A stretch of 64,000 nt of DNA from Maribacter sp. MMG018. Lineage in GTDB: Bacteria; Bacteroidota; Bacteroidia; Flavobacteriales; Flavobacteriaceae. The notes under the pieces are model-generated. The model saw nothing but the letters and a program-made list of their open reading frames with translations. It did not search any database and had not been told where the DNA came from. Each line of letters opens with the position of its first letter. Position 1 is the stretch's first letter. The stretch spans positions 1-64,000 of the forward strand of contig NZ_JAGJEC010000001.1 in assembly GCF_018100785.1 (NCBI RefSeq). The letters are read 5' to 3'. Shown in pieces: positions 35,713 through 43,279 of this stretch. The position numbers and the translations under genes are program-made.

Positions 35713-35755
35713 ATGTATAGCAACTAGTTGCTTTACACAATTGTTGTGTGTCATT
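35713..35755 (+). repeat. Right half of split attC-like site 16
   Basis: Right arm GTTGTGTGTCATT (35743-35755) opens a cassette and matches the AAC arm of site 17 at 11 of 13. Before it lies a hairpin with the perfect 14-base palindrome AGCAACTAGTTGCT (35719-35732) and CTTTACACAATT leading into GTT. No AAC arm precedes it. Its reverse complement lines up with the left half at 17900-17935. Confidence 0.65.
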
Positions 35756-35771
35756 AAAAACAACAGACTAA

Positions 35772-36623
35772 ATGAGAATTATTAAAGTAGTCTTATTAAT
35801 CTTATTGATATTAACATTAAGTTGTAAAGACAATAAGAACTCAAAAAAAGTTGAGGAAAAAAAAACTATCGAAGAGAAAATTGAGATTAAAGAAAGCAGA
35901 CAATTACAATTTTTATACTTTGCGAATGGTGGTCTAATTGGCTATTTTGATGACGGAACAATAGTTGGATGTCCAAGATGTGATTTAATCGATGAAAATA
36001 TTGAATTAATTAAAAGTCGAAAACCTCACTCAAGATTTAAAGTTATTGACAAAATATTAATCTCTGAACAAGGAGATTCTGTTCCAATAAATTCAATGAA
36101 AAATAATGAATGGGCTATAATTAATTACAAAAGCACTTTAAGAGAGCCTAAAAGTCCTAGTAAAAAAGAAATTAAAGATATTGCTTTATCATTTCATAAA
36201 TGGTATATAAAGAACACAAACGAATTTAAATCTAAAGTTCCGACAGGCTTTGAAGTTACTGAAGGTGATAACGATAATTGCATTATTAATTACGAACCAT
36301 ATTTTAATGAATTACGAAAACTTGGAACAATTTCAGAAACATTTTTAAAAAAGGAAAAAGAACGTACAAAACTTTGTGTAGAAACAATATCAAAAATGAA
36401 ATGGAGCGATTATATCGGAGTAATACCTGAAAATTGTGATGATTATTTGTATTGGACAAGAAGACAAGATATTTCCGAAAGTGTTGAAGTGGTAAAACTA
36501 AATCAAAAGAACAATCTTTGGGAAGTAAATATATCCATAAATAGAACAGAAGAAGCTATTGTTATAATAGAGAATGAAAACGGAAAATACCTGATAACTG
36601 AAATAAAATGGCTGAATAAATAA
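35772..36623 (+). CDS. Lipoprotein of unknown function
   Basis: A 283-residue protein with a lipoprotein leader (MRIIKVVLLILLILTLSC), then a Lys/Glu-rich linker of about 30 residues and a mixed domain. A CPRCD segment near residue 74 and single Cys residues further on might bind metal or form disulfides. The C-terminal part (LWEVNISINRTEEAIVIIENENGKYLI) is beta-rich. No family is assigned. Single-gene cassette; TAA overlaps the AAC arm of site 17. Confidence 0.7.
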   Translation: MRIIKVVLLILLILTLSCKDNKNSKKVEEKKTIEEKIEIKESRQLQFLYFANGGLIGYFDDGTIVGCPRCDLIDENIELIKSRKPHSRFKVIDKILISEQGDSVPINSMKNNEWAIINYKSTLREPKSPSKKEIKDIALSFHKWYIKNTNEFKSKVPTGFEVTEGDNDNCIINYEPYFNELRKLGTISETFLKKEKERTKLCVETISKMKWSDYIGVIPENCDDYLYWTRRQDISESVEVVKLNQKNNLWEVNISINRTEEAIVIIENENGKYLITEIKWLNK

Positions 36624-36789
36624 CGCCACACAACACCGTGTATAAAAAACATAGCTAGTAAGGGCTAAACCGAAAGGCTTGTGCATTTTTGCAAGCACCG
36701 CCAAATCTGCTATTTGGCTAAGTGATAATCCGAAAAATTAGCGTCTATTTATACGCTACGTTTCATACACAAGACCGTTGGCCTTCATT
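36622..36789 (+). repeat. attC-like site 17
   Basis: Left arm AACGCCACACAAC (36622-36634) pairs with the right half-site 16 arm. Right arm GTTGGCCTTCATT (36777-36789). Inner stem GTGTATAAAAAACATAGC with GCTACGTTTCATACAC. Nested hairpin GCCAAAT (36700-36706) with ATTTGGC (36712-36718). Confidence 0.85.
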
Positions 36790-36886
36790 ATGACCAATAA
36801 ACTAACATTTTACACTTTATTGACACTTTTTTACAATTGAAAAGTAGTAAACCAAATTTATAGCAGTAGGCTTAACAAAAAAAAAT

Positions 36887-38335
36887 ATGAAATTAATATC
36901 CAAATTCTGTTTACTGTTATTGGTAAGTTCGTGTTCAGGTGAATCCAATTCAGATACTGATAAAAATTTTACTACAAAGGCTGATAAAATTAATGAAATC
37001 ATCAGTTTATACTCTGATTACGAAAGTTTCAATGGAGCTGTTGCTGTGTCGCATCAAGGCGCTATCCTATACAAAAAAGGGTTCGGTTTCGCTAATATGG
37101 AATGGGATATACCTAACGAAACAGACACAAAATTCCAAATAGCGTCAATAACAAAATCATTCACAGCGATGCTAATTATGCAATTAGTAAACGAAGGTGA
37201 ATTAGATTTAAAAAAGCCAATCGCTGCATATTTACCAGATTATCCTAAAGAAAACGCCAACAAAATCAATATTCATCATCTTCTTACGCACACTTCTGGT
37301 ATCCCAAATGTGAAAAGCGATATAAAAGCAAATCGCCCAGAAGATATGGTAAATCAATTTGCTAATGAACCGCTGAATTTTGTTCCTGGTTCAAACTTCG
37401 ATTACAGTAATTCAGGGTATACATTATTGGGTTATATCATTGAAAAAGTGACGGGTAAACCCTATCAAAAGGTTTTAAGAGAAAAGATTTTTAATCCGCT
37501 AAAAATGGAAAATAGCGGATTTTACAAACACAGACCAATCATTAAAAAAATGTCGTCAGGTTACGATACGTGGTATCCAGAATATTTTGATGTTGACAAA
37601 TCCGATGAGTCTTCAGCATACGCTGCGGGCGGATTGTATTCTACAGTAGATGATATGTTATTATGGGACAAAGCTTTAGTCAATGAAGAATTACTGCCAA
37701 AAAAGTATATGGATATGATTTTTACCAAACACAGTCCAGATGGAAATCATCATTATGGATACGGTTGGGAATTAAGAAAAGTGAATGTCGGAAAAAAAAA
37801 TATAGAAACAATTAGTCATAGCGGCAGAGTTGATGGATACCGAACCATCTTTACACAAATTCCTAAAACTAATTCGTGCATAGTACTTTTTAGTAATACC
37901 AGTAACTCACTTTTACATAGGATTAACACCGCTATTTTAGCCATTCTAAATGACCAAAGCTATGATTTCCCTTTGAAACCTATTACACTATTTATGGATA
38001 GAATCATTGAGAAAGAAGGAATAGACAAAGGGATTGAATTTTATAAAGCCAACAGTAAAAACCCAGCCTACTCTATTTCTGAAGATGAACTCATTCTATC
38101 TGGTTATTATTTTCTTAAACAAGACAATTTTAATAAGGCGCTAAAAATTTTCAAATTAGCTATCGAAACTTTCCCCGATAAATATAACCCTTATCACAGT
38201 TATGCAGAAGGCTTAATGAAAATTGGCAAGAAAAAAGAAGCTCTTGTGAATTTTAAAATGTCATTGAAACTTAACCCAAATAATGGAAGAGCAGCACGTA
38301 TGATTGAGATATTAGAAAATGAAGTGAAAGAATAA
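36887..38335 (+). CDS. Class C beta-lactamase-family lipoprotein with TPR tail
   Basis: A 482-residue protein with a lipoprotein leader (KFCLLLLVSSC). It has a PF00144 domain with SITK (Ser87 as nucleophile), YSNSGY (Tyr-x-Asn) and HSGR near the C-terminal end of the domain. About 100 further residues form TPR-like helices (ILSGYYFLKQDNFNKALKIF; AEGLMKIGKKKEALVNFKMSLKLNPNN). The complete motif set supports an active serine esterase or peptidase. The TPR tail suggests binding to another exported protein. A leader of almost 100 bases precedes ATG 36887; no clear promoter box was found in it. Confidence 0.88.
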   Translation: MKLISKFCLLLLVSSCSGESNSDTDKNFTTKADKINEIISLYSDYESFNGAVAVSHQGAILYKKGFGFANMEWDIPNETDTKFQIASITKSFTAMLIMQLVNEGELDLKKPIAAYLPDYPKENANKINIHHLLTHTSGIPNVKSDIKANRPEDMVNQFANEPLNFVPGSNFDYSNSGYTLLGYIIEKVTGKPYQKVLREKIFNPLKMENSGFYKHRPIIKKMSSGYDTWYPEYFDVDKSDESSAYAAGGLYSTVDDMLLWDKALVNEELLPKKYMDMIFTKHSPDGNHHYGYGWELRKVNVGKKNIETISHSGRVDGYRTIFTQIPKTNSCIVLFSNTSNSLLHRINTAILAILNDQSYDFPLKPITLFMDRIIEKEGIDKGIEFYKANSKNPAYSISEDELILSGYYFLKQDNFNKALKIFKLAIETFPDKYNPYHSYAEGLMKIGKKKEALVNFKMSLKLNPNNGRAARMIEILENEVKE

Positions 38336-38537
38336 CGAAAGGCTAACAACGTGTATAAAACATAGCTAATAAGTGCTAAACCGTAAGGTTTGTGTCTACT
38401 TGCAAAGACCGCCAAATTTTTAAATTTGGCTTTTTGAGAAATTAAGATAAAATATAAAAAATTGGCTCTGTGCTAAACCCAAAATGTAGTATCTTTTTAC
38501 ACACTACGTTTCATATACGAGACCGTTGCAAGCCATT
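38335..38537 (+). repeat. attC-like site 18 (long class, perfect inner hairpin)
   Basis: Left arm ACGAAAGGCTAAC (38335-38347) pairs with the right arm of site 17 at 11 of 13 with one extra base. Right arm GTTGCAAGCCATT (38525-38537). The perfect palindrome GCCAAATTTTTAAATTTGGC at 38411-38430 is identical to that in site 5. Confidence 0.85.
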
Positions 38538-38549
38538 TGAACAAAACGA

Positions 38550-39071
38550 ATGAAGAAATCAATTTTAAAAGTAACACTACTCTTTTCAATTCTTTGTAGC
38601 TGTCAATCAGAAATAAAAACCAGCGAGAAAGAAAAATATTTACGTTGGGTTGGAGACATTGAGCAAAATGACCAAATAGATGAAACAGCATTTAAAGTTT
38701 GCAACGGAGACGATAAAATTCTTCAATATTTCAATTTAGGTAATGGACCTATTTATGCCGGAGAAAAATCTAAAGTCTTAAACACGTTCAAATCAAAATA
38801 CAAACCAATATCAGGCAAAAAAGAAAATGGACTAATCAGAATACGGTTTATTGTAAATTGTGAAGGAAAAGCAGGAAGGTTTAGAGTTGTTCAATCAGAT
38901 TACGATTATCAAGAAAAAGAGTTTGATGATGAAATTGTTTCTCAACTTTTAAACATAACCAAAGGAATTGAAAATTGGGAAGTTTTAAAACAAAACGAAG
39001 TGCCGATCGATTATTACATGTATCTAATATTTAAAATTACCGACGGACAACTAACAGAAATTTTGCCTTAA
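38550..39071 (+). CDS. Lipoprotein with TonB-C-like domain
   Basis: A 173-residue protein with a lipoprotein leader (MKKSILKVTLLFSILCSC). The centre ('GLIRIRFIVNCEGKAGRFRVVQSD') and the end ('YMYLIFKITDGQLTEI') resemble the strand pattern of TonB C-terminal-like domains used by exported Bacteroidota proteins. The assignment is tentative. First gene of a two-gene cassette; the next gene starts in its stop codon (TAATG). Confidence 0.65.
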   Translation: MKKSILKVTLLFSILCSCQSEIKTSEKEKYLRWVGDIEQNDQIDETAFKVCNGDDKILQYFNLGNGPIYAGEKSKVLNTFKSKYKPISGKKENGLIRIRFIVNCEGKAGRFRVVQSDYDYQEKEFDDEIVSQLLNITKGIENWEVLKQNEVPIDYYMYLIFKITDGQLTEILP

Positions 39072-39910
39072 TGAAATACTTAAACTTTTTAATATTACTG
39101 TTTGCATTTTCAAATGTATTTGCCCAACCAAATTGCGAAGCCTACAAATATTATGGAGATACTTTAAAATACGAAGCTTGTAAAAAAGCAATGGAAATTA
39201 GTGGTCATTACCAATTCAGTAAAAAGTACCAAACCATTTTAGACGAATCAATAGAGATTGACCCAACATTCGATTATGCATATTGGGCAAAATCTATTGC
39301 CTATTTGAAAAGTGGAGACTTTGTTAGTTGGAAAAAACTGATCGACAAGGCAGTTGAGTTAAAGCCAAAAAATCATTTAGGATATAGAGGTTGGTGTCGC
39401 TATCAATTCTTCAGAGACTACAAAGGAGCAATAAAAGACTTCGAAAAACTAGATAGTTTGGTAGGTTATGATATTGGACAATCTCAAAACGGAACATATC
39501 ATTTGAACATTGCCAAAGGTTTGTGTTATAAAGCAATTGGAGAAAAAGAAAAAGCTGTTCAAATTATAGAAAAACAAATTAAACTAAACGAAAAAGAGAA
39601 CTTTATTGGCTCCTACGATTATTTACATTTGGGAGTTCTCTATTTGGAGTTAGGAAATTTTGAAAAAGCAATTGAATTATTTAAGAAACAATCAAAAGAC
39701 AATGAATTGGCCGAAAACCAATATTATTTAGCCTTGGCATACAAGAATTTAAATAAAAAGACTGAATATAAATCCTGTTTAGAAAAAGCAAAAGAACTTT
39801 ATATCGGACAGAGCAGAATGTTCGATTTTTATTCAAACCCAATGGACAAAGTATATTTAGAGAATATTGAAAACGAAATAAAAACGGCGTACAACAATGG
39901 CCATAGGTAA
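39071..39910 (+). CDS. Exported TPR protein
   Basis: A 279-residue protein with a signal peptide (MKYLNFLILLFAFSNVFAQ) followed by five or six tetratricopeptide-like helical pairs (ILDESIEIDPTFDYAYWAK; IELFKKQSKDNELAENQYYLALAYKNL). It probably acts as a periplasmic binding partner of the co-encoded TonB-like lipoprotein. The frame runs into site 19, so the last eight residues (TAYNNGHR) come from the AAC arm and the stem. The outer arms of this two-gene cassette match at 10 of 13. Confidence 0.8.
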   Translation: MKYLNFLILLFAFSNVFAQPNCEAYKYYGDTLKYEACKKAMEISGHYQFSKKYQTILDESIEIDPTFDYAYWAKSIAYLKSGDFVSWKKLIDKAVELKPKNHLGYRGWCRYQFFRDYKGAIKDFEKLDSLVGYDIGQSQNGTYHLNIAKGLCYKAIGEKEKAVQIIEKQIKLNEKENFIGSYDYLHLGVLYLELGNFEKAIELFKKQSKDNELAENQYYLALAYKNLNKKTEYKSCLEKAKELYIGQSRMFDFYSNPMDKVYLENIENEIKTAYNNGHR

Positions 39911-40025
39911 TTGATTCTCCTCGCCTACTTCTGAAAATCCTCACGGATTTTCAGTTTGGTGCGTGCTTGCAAAGTTAAATGCTAAACCAAGCAACTACTC
40001 ATAGCCGAGGCTGTTGGCATGCATT
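39883..40025 (+). repeat. attC-like site 19
   Basis: Left arm AACGGCGTACAAC (39883-39895) overlaps the preceding CDS. Right arm GTTGGCATGCATT (40013-40025). Inner stem GGCCATAGGTAATTG with CAACTACTCATAGCC. Confidence 0.83.
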
Positions 40026-40037
40026 AAAACTTTAAGA

Positions 40038-41528
40038 ATGAAAAAAATCATTTTACTAACACTTATATTACAATTATTTTCTTGTAAAGACAAACAGGAT
40101 CGATTGAACCTTACTCAAGGTGTTTATATATCGAACATAACCATTATATCTTCTGAAGATGGAAACTACAGCCCATATATAGGTCATCTGGTAATAGAAA
40201 AAGATAAAATCGTTTACTTTGATATAAACGAGCCAAGTGTTAACGGCAAATTTGAAGAAATTGACGGAACAGGGAAATTTTTAATTCCGGGATTAATCGA
40301 TAGCCATGTTCATATCACAGAAGTACAAGGAATGCTTCCTTACCATATGGAAAAACACCCTGAATTGACAGAAGAATTTAATAATCAGATGCCCCGAAGC
40401 TATTTGTACTATGGCTTTACAACTTTGATCAACCTGGGAGGCATATCAGAAGAACAGATTGCTTCTTTTAACGCACACCCCATTAAACCAGATTTATTTC
40501 ATACTGGCAGATCAGGTGCATCAGTTGCAAATGGCTATCCTATGAATTTTGCTCCTGAACAACTCCGATTCGAGAGCACTCCGAATTTCATATATCTGGA
40601 AAGTGAGGCCGACAATATTCCTGATCGATTCGACCCAGTAGATCACACCCCAAAAGCTGTTGTAAGTCGGATAAAAAATTCTGGAGGCATTGCTGTCAAA
40701 TCATATTATGAATCTGGTTTTAGAGGGATGCCAAAATTGCCCGTGCCCACAAAAAGTATTATGACCGACCTGCTAAATGAAGCCCGATCAAACGGACTTG
40801 TTCTTACTGTTCATGGCAATTCACTGGAAGCACATTCATTTCTGGCCGATATTGGAGTGGATATTATCGCCCATGGTTTATGGAACTGGGGAAAATACAA
40901 AGATGTACCAAAAGACTCTTTGCCAAAAGAGATAAGGAGGGTACTAGACTTGCAAATTCAAAAACAGATTGGTTATACACCTACTTTGACGGTTATAGCT
41001 GGAGAAGAAGCTTTAGCAGACGATAGTTTTCTAGGCAATCCTGAATTAAGCAAAGTTGTCCCAAAAAAATTGCTGGAGTGGTATGCGACAGAGGAAGGAC
41101 AATGGTTCGCCAATGAGCTTTTTACGGACTATACTGCCGAGGAAGTCCATAGCATATATGGCAACATTCAAGAACATGCGAAACTCGTCTTAAAATACCT
41201 GTCGAATAATGGAGGGTTAGTGTTATTCGGTACTGACACTCCTTCGGCACCAACATATGGAAATCAACCCGGTCATAATGGATTTTGGGAATTAAAATTA
41301 ATGAATGAAGCTGGGGTTCCGCTAAATCAAATTTTAGCTTCAGCGACAATTAACAACGCAAAGGCTTTTAAATTGGACTCAGATGTTGGTTCAATAAAAG
41401 TTGGAAAAAAAGCAAATTTAATATTGATGACAAAGAATCCTCTTGAAGAAATAGAGGCCTACAATACTATTGAAAATATAATTCTAGGAGGTGAAGTAGT
41501 AGTTAGGGAAAGTTTATCCGTAAAATAA
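40038..41528 (+). CDS. Amidohydrolase-family lipoprotein
   Basis: ATG 40038 begins a lipoprotein leader (MKKIILLTLILQLFSC); an in-frame TTG at 40014 lies in the GTT arm. The 496-residue product is an amidohydrolase of the imidazolonepropionase-like group. Metal ligands are His90 and His92 in 'GLIDSHVHI', with further His in 'LTVHGNSLEAH' and 'IIAHGLW', and the catalytic Asp in 'LFGTDTPS'. The C-terminal 'GSIKVGKKANLILM' is the usual second part of the beta-sandwich. The substrate is unknown; relatives include prolidases and exported dipeptidases. Single-gene cassette. Confidence 0.87.
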   Translation: MKKIILLTLILQLFSCKDKQDRLNLTQGVYISNITIISSEDGNYSPYIGHLVIEKDKIVYFDINEPSVNGKFEEIDGTGKFLIPGLIDSHVHITEVQGMLPYHMEKHPELTEEFNNQMPRSYLYYGFTTLINLGGISEEQIASFNAHPIKPDLFHTGRSGASVANGYPMNFAPEQLRFESTPNFIYLESEADNIPDRFDPVDHTPKAVVSRIKNSGGIAVKSYYESGFRGMPKLPVPTKSIMTDLLNEARSNGLVLTVHGNSLEAHSFLADIGVDIIAHGLWNWGKYKDVPKDSLPKEIRRVLDLQIQKQIGYTPTLTVIAGEEALADDSFLGNPELSKVVPKKLLEWYATEEGQWFANELFTDYTAEEVHSIYGNIQEHAKLVLKYLSNNGGLVLFGTDTPSAPTYGNQPGHNGFWELKLMNEAGVPLNQILASATINNAKAFKLDSDVGSIKVGKKANLILMTKNPLEEIEAYNTIENIILGGEVVVRESLSVK

Positions 41529-41529
41529 C

Positions 41530-41674
41530 AACTACATGCCAACAACCTATATAAAAAATAGCGGTTTAGTCGCTTAAATGAAACAAAACGAATAAATTAA
41601 AGGTCAGCTATAACCTGAAAAGTTAGTGTATAAAAATTCGCTGTTTTTTATATACCAGACCGTTGTGCAACATT
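41530..41674 (+). repeat. attC-like site 20
   Basis: Left arm AACTACATGCCAAC (41530-41543, one base longer than usual) matches the right arm of site 19 at 11 of 13. Right arm GTTGTGCAACATT (41662-41674). Inner stem CTATATAAAAAATAGCG with CGCTGTTTTTTATATA. Confidence 0.83.
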
Positions 41675-41694
41675 GAAAAGAACCGAAATTATCA

Positions 41695-42027
41695 TTGAAA
41701 TCGACAGAAACGAAATATGAAAATAATTGGCGAGAGAAGTCTTTGGATAATTTAAAAAAGGCCTATTGGAGCAAACCAGATTATGAAAGCCATTTGGTCA
41801 AGACTTGTCACCAACTCAGAAAAAAGCCATTAAAGGAATTCGAGATAGAAGACCTTAGAATAATGATCGGTCAAAATATCGGACCGAAGTTTTTAGTTTC
41901 AGTTGCTATTGAAGAATTGAAAGAGAACATACTTAATGAACTGATTCAACAAAATTTAGAATTGTCGGACCAAAATGCTCCAGAATTAAAGGAAGAATTT
42001 GAAGGCCTTAAATCAAGTGTTAGATGA
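41695..42027 (+). CDS. CdiI_2-type contact-dependent inhibition immunity protein
   Basis: A 110-residue protein from TTG 41695 (no ATG in frame). The pattern 'SLDNLKKAYW', 'SHLVKTCHQLRKKPLKEFEIEDLRIMIGQNIGPKFLVSVAIEELKENI' is that of the CdiI_2 immunity family, which neutralises contact-delivered toxins. No toxin gene is next to it, so it would be an orphan immunity gene carried as a cassette. It overlaps the following gene by four bases (ATGA). Confidence 0.75.
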   Translation: MKSTETKYENNWREKSLDNLKKAYWSKPDYESHLVKTCHQLRKKPLKEFEIEDLRIMIGQNIGPKFLVSVAIEELKENILNELIQQNLELSDQNAPELKEEFEGLKSSVR

Positions 42028-42386
42028 CTTGGAACAATTTATTATTAATATTAATCGCATTCGGATCAATGCTGCTTGCTTGGAAACGGTTGACAACAAA
42101 ATCACTTTTTCCAACTAAGAAAAGACTCGTTAGACTTTTAGAGAAGGCTGAAAAAATGGTGTCGAAATACGAGGGTGGCTACTCGGGAGAATACTTATCG
42201 GCCCAAGAATTCCATAAAGACTTAAAAACTGCTATTGTAGACTATAAGAATGGGGACGATTCAAGACTTGACCAGTTATATATTTGGTTTGCTCCGACCT
42301 GTCAATGGGACGATTTTGTTGGAAAAGAAGGTGAAAGCATAGCAAATGAAATATTTGAAATAGTGAGTAAACTGAAAAAGAAATAA
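42024..42386 (+). CDS. Membrane-anchored protein of unknown function
   Basis: A 120-residue protein with one N-terminal hydrophobic segment (residues 3-20), followed by a charged helical region and a WFAPTCQWDDFVG segment. Translationally coupled to the CdiI_2-like gene; both lie in one cassette whose outer arms match at 10 of 13. It may contribute to immunity, but I do not recognise the family. Confidence 0.7.
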   Translation: MTWNNLLLILIAFGSMLLAWKRLTTKSLFPTKKRLVRLLEKAEKMVSKYEGGYSGEYLSAQEFHKDLKTAIVDYKNGDDSRLDQLYIWFAPTCQWDDFVGKEGESIANEIFEIVSKLKKK

Positions 42387-42388
42387 AA

Positions 42389-42530
42389 AACGTTGCTCAA
42401 TAAGATGTATAGCCAATAGGGCATTTAGAGATAAATTGAAAGTCCTGTTCTTTGAGCAGGCAACGTCAAAACAAAAGTAATGTGTTTCGAGTCTACCCTA
42501 CCTGCCATAGCTGAACTGTTGGCAACAATT
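42389..42530 (+). repeat. attC-like site 21
   Basis: Left arm AACGTTGCTCAAT (42389-42401) matches the right arm of site 20 at 10 of 13; the core is AAT. Right arm GTTGGCAACAATT (42518-42530). Inner stem GTATAGCCAATAGGG with CCCTACCTGCCATAGC. Confidence 0.78.
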
Positions 42531-42552
42531 AAACCAATCTATTGACAAAAAA

Positions 42553-43113
42553 ATGAATTCAATTTTAGAGCAAATAAAAGCAGAAAATGAAAAATTTGGA
42601 GAAATAGATATACAAGTTGACAATTTCATCTGCAAAGACTGGAATGTTTATTACAATTTGTATAATCCTGAAAATTTCGAAGACCCTGAAAATAGCCCTG
42701 AATGGTACGATGTATCTGAAGTTTACGAATATTATGAAACCCCTTTTTCAACATCTGACAAGATTTCTTTCTATTCATCAAAAAGAGTCGATGATTTTCA
42801 AACTATAAAGGAATTAATAGAAAAATCAGCTGAAATTGAAAAAAAGCTATTGACTGCGATTGTAAATTATACTTTTGGAAATGGCGGAGCTTATGCATCT
42901 GCCAAACATTATGAATACGCAAAAAGAACAATGGAGATTTTGCATAAAACTGAATTCTCTAACGAAGAGTTTATCAAAAAAAATCTATGTATTGATACTA
43001 TTTCATTTGGAGACAAAAATGATGAATTAGAATTACTTTTTAATTGTAGTTGGAATGAAGAACACGGACTAAAAATCAATTTAAAAAATAACGAAATAAT
43101 GTCTATTGAATAA
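42553..43113 (+). CDS. Possible immunity-type protein, family uncertain
   Basis: A 186-residue soluble acidic protein. The layout (EDPENSPEWYDVSEVYEYY, a helix with AEIEKKLLTAIVNY, and the end 'LFNCSWNEEHGLKINL') resembles DUF6985/DUF2004-like proteins often found among polymorphic-toxin immunity genes. This is a resemblance only. The arms flanking it match at only 7 of 13, so the cassette may be a recombinant. Confidence 0.65.
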   Translation: MNSILEQIKAENEKFGEIDIQVDNFICKDWNVYYNLYNPENFEDPENSPEWYDVSEVYEYYETPFSTSDKISFYSSKRVDDFQTIKELIEKSAEIEKKLLTAIVNYTFGNGGAYASAKHYEYAKRTMEILHKTEFSNEEFIKKNLCIDTISFGDKNDELELLFNCSWNEEHGLKINLKNNEIMSIE

Positions 43114-43115
43114 AA

Positions 43116-43259
43116 AACCACTAACAACAACGTATATAAAAAATAGCGGCTTTAGTGCTTGAACAGAAGATAAATAATAAAATAAAGGTCAGTTATAAAC
43201 CGAAAAATTAGTGTATAAAAATCCGCTACTTTTCATACACTAGACCGTTAGCAACAACC
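43116..43259 (+). repeat. attC-like site 22
   Basis: Left arm AACCACTAACAAC (43116-43128) agrees with the right arm of site 21 at only 7 of 13. Right arm GTTAGCAACAACC (43247-43259). Inner stem GTATATAAAAAATAGCGG with CCGCTACTTTTCATACAC is intact. Confidence 0.75.
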
Positions 43260-43279
43260 CTAAAAAAATCAAGTAAGAT

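Noticed and set aside
41695-43113. Toxin-antitoxin cassette
   Set aside because: The gene resembles CdiI_2 immunity, but no toxin is adjacent and neither neighbour resembles RelE, HigB or similar toxins.
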